DNA of 7,415 nt from Verrucomicrobiales bacterium (GTDB taxonomy: Bacteria; Verrucomicrobiota; Verrucomicrobiia; Methylacidiphilales; JAAUTS01), in the NCBI GenBank assembly GCA_031279715.1, contig JAITHY010000142.1, positions 1 through 7,415 of the forward strand, given 5' to 3'. The notes under the pieces were generated by a model. It was given only the letters and a program-made list of their open reading frames with translations. It was not told the origin of the DNA and searched no databases. A program made the position numbers and the translations under genes. Position 1 is the first letter of the stretch. Every line of letters starts with the position of its first letter. Positions 4,222 through 7,415 of the stretch are shown here, piece by piece.

Positions 4222-7200
4222 TTAGAACTGGTATCTGTAACCGGCGGTCAAGCCCCACGGTTTGTCGTACTTGTCGCCGCAGGAGGCTTCGTAGTCCAAG
4301 TGCAACTGGTTGTGGTTGTCCAACTGCCAGATGATGCCGGCGCCGAGTTCGGCGCGTGCTCCATCCAAGTTCGGGCGTTGGGATTGGTAGCCGCTGGTGA
4401 TTTTGCCGCCGGTGCTGAGCATTTCTACGCCGCTGATTTTGACGTAGGGTTGTAATGCGCCGCCGTTTTTGAGTTTCAGCGTACGGCCTGCTACTACGCC
4501 TGCGCGGAGTTGGAAGGCGTCTAGGTCGCTGACATTTAGCTGCTGACCATTGCTCACGCTGTAGTCGCTGGCGAGGATGTGGACGTAGTTGGCTTGCAGC
4601 TGGGGTTCGATGAACCAGTCGTCTTGGAATTTGAATTGTTTGCCGAGTTCAATTGAACCACCCACGCTCCAGTTGTTGTACTTCGCGTTGAAGTAATCGA
4701 TGCCGCCGTGGTAACCCTTTAACTCGTGGTCGGAGTATTGGGCTTTCAACGTCGCATCAATGTACCAGCCGTTGTTGTTCAGCAAGCTCGCATACAAGCC
4801 AGCGTAGTAGTTGTGCAGGTTGCTTTCGCTACCGTTGTAACGGTGGTCAGTGTTAGCGGCGCCGTAGCCGGCGAAGACGCCAGTGTACAAGGTGTTGCTG
4901 TTGTTCAGCGTGAACTTGTGGTCTGTACCGATGTCGGTGCCGTAGATGTATTGTTTGAAGCCGCGGCCGGTGACGTCGGCGCTGTAGTTCAGTTGTTGTC
5001 CGTAGCCTCGGATCCAGATGTTTTCGATTAACTTGTCTGCGCTGAGGGTGACGGATTTGTCGTCTTTGCCAGCGAGGGTCTGGGTGTAGGCGTCGTTGAG
5101 CAGGCGCAGGTCACCCATGCGTTTCAACAAGCTGTTTTGTTGGGCGAACCAGCTGCCTTTTTGGGCGGTGATGAGGCCGGTGGTCAACGCGCTGACGGTG
5201 CTGCTTTTGCCGTTCTTGCTGACGCTCAGCGTGCCGTCGGCGCCGGGGGTGACGACCAGTTGTTCCAAGCCCCAGTCCACGTTGTCCCAGTGCCAGTCCC
5301 CGGTGCCGGGGCCGGTCACCAGGCCGCCCAGGATGTCGTTCGGGTTGCCCTTGCCGTCTCCCTCGGTGTTGACGTGCACGGTGCCGTTGCCGGTGGCGCT
5401 GCCGGTGACGGTCAGGTGGGTGCCTTCGCCGGTGTCGGTGTTGACTTCGAGGTTGATCTGGCCGTCGTTGTGGAGGTTGTCGATGATGCTGTTGGTGTCG
5501 GTGAAGGTCCAGCTGCTGGTGTTGTCCATGTTCAGGTTGCCGTGCTGCCAGTTGCCGCGTCCGTGGGAGTCCGCGGCGAGGTTCAGCGCCAAGGCGCCGC
5601 CGCCGTGGGTGATGTTGCCGTCGTAGCGGGTGTGATTGGTCATGTTCAGCGCGATGGCACCGGTGCCGCTGGTGGTGATGTCGCCCGCCATGGTGCTGCT
5701 GTTGCTTAGGTTGACGGTCAGCGTGGAGCCGTCGCCGCCGTTGATGTTGCCGGTCAGCGTGCTGTTGTCTTTGAGGTCAACGGTGACGGTCGCGTTGTGG
5801 TCGGTGTTGATGTCGCCGATGATGGCGCTGTTGTCCACATGGATGTTGGCGACGGTTCTTCTGTCAAAGCTCACGATGTCGCCGCTGCTGTTGGTGCCGG
5901 TGAGGATGCTTTTCACCCAGATGGCGGCGGTGCCGCCGGTGAGGGTCACGCCGTTGGTGATGGTGATGTCGTAGTCCACGTTCTCGCCGCCGGGGGGATT
6001 GGTAAAATTCGGATACTCGCTTACATTGTCCATGTCCATCAAAGACGCATTGATGCCGATGGCGGGAGATCCCGCGCCGGTGTTGATGACGCCGCCGTTG
6101 ATGACGAGGGTGTTGGTGCCGCTGGCCGTGCCGCTCGATGTCATCACCACGCCAAAGGCTTTTTCGCCGGTGGTGGTGATGTTCACATTGTTCAGGGTCG
6201 CCAATGCGCCGACGCCGTTGACCGTCACGCCATTCCCCTCGCTACCGAAGGTCTTGATGCTCACGTTGTTAAGCGTGGCGGCGCTGTTGTTGGCAATCTG
6301 GATGCTAGTGCTGTCACCGTGAACGGTGATGGTGCCGCCGGTCGCCGTCATGGTCGAGCCATTTAATACTCTCATCCCCTGGCCGTTGAAGCCTGTGGTT
6401 TGAACGTTCACATTTTCCAGCGTCGCCGTTGAACGCTGGTCAATGCTGACACCATAGCTGTTGACTCCGGCTGTTGAAAAACTGCTGTCTTTGATGGTGA
6501 GGGTGGCGTTCTCCGTGGCGACGCCGTTGCCCACATAGCTCTCGGTGCTGACGCTCACCCGCTCAAGGTCCAGCGAGCCGCCGTTGGTGGCCACGAAACC
6601 GTGCATGCCGCTGCTGCCGCCGGTGACGATGGCAACGTCCCTGACGGTCGCGGAACTGGAGCCGGTCGCATAGACGCCGTAGCGGTTTTGCGCGGTGGTG
6701 TTGCCCTCGGCGAGGGAGATGCGCGCGCCGCTGATGGCGCCGGTGGAGGCGTTCTCCAAGTAAATCCCGCCGCCGTTGACGGTGCTGATGGTGCCGCCGC
6801 TGACGCTCAGGGTGGCCGCGTTGGCGCCAATTCCGCGAGCGCCCGCGCCCGCGGTCTGGATGACGACGTTGGTGAACGCGCCGGTGGAGGAGGACTCAAG
6901 CGACGCGCCACCCGCATCGTTGGCGGAGGTTGAGATGGTGCCGCCGGTCACGGTCAGCATCGAGGTGTTTTGGGCGACCAGGCCATATCCGCCGGCGGTG
7001 GTGATGTTCACATTGGCCAGGGTCGCCGTGGAGGTGTTGCCAAGATAGACGGCGTGGGCGCTCGCGCCGAGCGTGCTGATGGTGACGTTTTCCAAGCTGC
7101 CCTTGGAGCCGTTGAACAGCCGGAAGCCGTTGCCACTGGCGCCCTCGGTGCTGATGGTGGCGCCGCGCAGGTTAATCGTGCCCGAGCTGTAAGCGTAGGC

Positions 7201-7415
7201 GCCATACTGCCCCTCGCCGCTGGCGATGGTGGAGCTGAGGGTGATGTTGGAGCCGGTGTAACTGCCGGCGCCGCCCGCGCCGTTCACGGTCAACGCCGGC
7301 CGCGCCGTGGAGGTGGCGGAATAAACCGCCGTGCCCGGTTCGACGTAGGCGGTGCCGTTGACGTAGAGTGATTGCTGGGCGCTGAGGCTCAGCGGCGCCG
7401 CTGCCATGCCGCTGA
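4222..7415 (-). CDS. Autotransporter with beta-helix passenger and pertactin-like barrel (5' partial)
   Basis: This is a type Va secreted protein whose C-terminal barrel inserts in the outer membrane and exposes or releases the passenger. The frame stays open to the window edge (Ser-Gly before the ATG at 7407-7405). The visible N terminus, MAAAPLSLSA-QQ, looks like the end of a signal peptide, so the true start lies outside. Counting from that Met (1061 aa): residues 76-426 form 14 beta-helix rungs of about 22-30 residues; 515-635 are shorter rungs (STLTGNIN, STMAGDIT, RYDGNIT); 660-730 match the pertactin-type passenger end (HLTVTGSATGNGTVHVN, DILGGLVTG); 741-770 is the linker helix with WFAQQNSLLKRMGDLRLL; about 790-1061 is the barrel ending YRYQF, the BAM-recognised aromatic terminus. 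The only cysteine is C1043, in the barrel. The passenger is much more GC-rich than the barrel. The ligand or role is unknown; adhesion or surface display is a guess. Confidence 0.93.
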   Translation of the reverse strand, partial: SGMAAAPLSLSAQQSLYVNGTAYVEPGTAVYSATSTARPALTVNGAGGAGSYTGSNITLSSTIASGEGQYGAYAYSSGTINLRGATISTEGASGNGFRLFNGSKGSLENVTISTLGASAHAVYLGNTSTATLANVNITTAGGYGLVAQNTSMLTVTGGTISTSANDAGGASLESSSTGAFTNVVIQTAGAGARGIGANAATLSVSGGTISTVNGGGIYLENASTGAISGARISLAEGNTTAQNRYGVYATGSSSATVRDVAIVTGGSSGMHGFVATNGGSLDLERVSVSTESYVGNGVATENATLTIKDSSFSTAGVNSYGVSIDQRSTATLENVNVQTTGFNGQGMRVLNGSTMTATGGTITVHGDSTSIQIANNSAATLNNVSIKTFGSEGNGVTVNGVGALATLNNVNITTTGEKAFGVVMTSSGTASGTNTLVINGGVINTGAGSPAIGINASLMDMDNVSEYPNFTNPPGGENVDYDITITNGVTLTGGTAAIWVKSILTGTNSSGDIVSFDRRTVANIHVDNSAIIGDINTDHNATVTVDLKDNSTLTGNINGGDGSTLTVNLSNSSTMAGDITTSGTGAIALNMTNHTRYDGNITHGGGALALNLAADSHGRGNWQHGNLNMDNTSSWTFTDTNSIIDNLHNDGQINLEVNTDTGEGTHLTVTGSATGNGTVHVNTEGDGKGNPNDILGGLVTGPGTGDWHWDNVDWGLEQLVVTPGADGTLSVSKNGKSSTVSALTTGLITAQKGSWFAQQNSLLKRMGDLRLLNDAYTQTLAGKDDKSVTLSADKLIENIWIRGYGQQLNYSADVTGRGFKQYIYGTDIGTDHKFTLNNSNTLYTGVFAGYGAANTDHRYNGSESNLHNYYAGLYASLLNNNGWYIDATLKAQYSDHELKGYHGGIDYFNAKYNNWSVGGSIELGKQFKFQDDWFIEPQLQANYVHILASDYSVSNGQQLNVSDLDAFQLRAGVVAGRTLKLKNGGALQPYVKISGVEMLSTGGKITSGYQSQRPNLDGARAELGAGIIWQLDNHNQLHLDYEASCGDKYDKPWGLTAGYRYQF
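6172..6202. repeat. 31-bp direct repeat, copy 1, within the passenger
   Basis: This copy matches 6997-7027 at 29 of 31 bases; the two differences are adjacent (6191-6192). It encodes the rung core TLNNVNITT. The copies are 825 bp (275 codons) apart in the same frame, so recombination between them would remove about 12 rungs without a frameshift. Confidence 0.8.
6997..7027. repeat. 31-bp direct repeat, copy 2, within the passenger
   Basis: This is the partner of the copy at 6172-6202 (29 of 31 bases identical), encoding the rung core TLANVNITT. The near-identity at DNA level exceeds that of the other rungs, which suggests recent duplication or gene conversion. Confidence 0.8.

Larger units (their letters stand above)
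6130..7182 (-). repeat. Fourteen beta-helix rung repeats in the autotransporter passenger
   Basis: Each unit carries a form of T-L-x-N-V-x-I-x-T, a glycine-rich turn and a G-V/I/L-x-x-x-N-x-S strand. Examples of unit cores are ENVTISTLG, ANVNITTAG, RDVAIVTGG, ENVNVQTTG, NNVSIKTFG and NNVNITTTG. Alternate units tend to be GGTIST in place of NVxIxT (positions 155-160, 204-209, 357-361). The spacing and the Asn/Ser/Thr ladders fit a right-handed parallel beta-helix. The two closest DNA copies are listed separately. Confidence 0.8.

Noticed and set aside
5137..6933. Long open frames on the + strand opposite the autotransporter, rich in Val, Gly and Ala
   Set aside because: They are antisense shadows of a GC-rich repetitive gene, with low-complexity products and no family motif.
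4222..7415. Trimeric autotransporter adhesin or two-partner secretion protein
   Set aside because: The barrel is about 270 residues with a pertactin-type linker and belongs to the same polypeptide as the passenger, which fits the classical type Va form.

Overview
The window reads as chromosomal DNA of a GC-rich Gram-negative bacterium. An outer-membrane autotransporter shows the diderm envelope. The style of RuvC, the Memo-like protein and the autotransporter, and the phased CACGGAT/CACGAAG intergenic repeats, suggest Verrucomicrobiota (perhaps Opitutales). That placement is an impression from sequence style and could be wrong. None of the four visible gene starts has a recognisable Shine-Dalgarno sequence.

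Layout, left to right: a short leader with a 10-bp phased repeat (1-81); ruvC on + (Holliday-junction resolvase); a Memo-like/AmmeMemoRadiSam B-type protein on -, tail to tail with ruvC and overlapping it by 6 bp; a 74-bp divergent spacer carrying the same 10-bp repeat; hemN on + (anaerobic coproporphyrinogen III dehydrogenase); a GT4 glycosyltransferase on -, tail to tail with hemN after 18 bp; a 130-bp spacer with a long imperfect hairpin; and a large autotransporter on -, cut at its 5' end by the window edge. The autotransporter has a right-handed beta-helix passenger, a pertactin-like C-terminal part, a linker helix and a 12-strand-type barrel. No stretch over 300 bases lacks a gene. The genes do not form one pathway: they are unrelated housekeeping and envelope functions in alternating orientation.

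The most unusual signal is not a gene. The 7-mer GTCAGCG (reverse CGCTGAC) occurs 27 times by hand count, 14 on one strand and 13 on the other, where base composition predicts only one or two. Twenty-two copies fall in the 4 kb of ruvC, memo, hemN and GT4, in several reading frames and within a looser frame TSACnGTCAGCGg. Only five fall in the 3.2-kb autotransporter. This looks like a selected, genome-wide DNA word, comparable to an uptake sequence (DUS/USS) or to cyanobacterial HIP1, and the autotransporter appears depleted in it. The autotransporter is also mosaic: a GC-rich passenger joins a clearly less GC-rich barrel almost exactly at the domain boundary.
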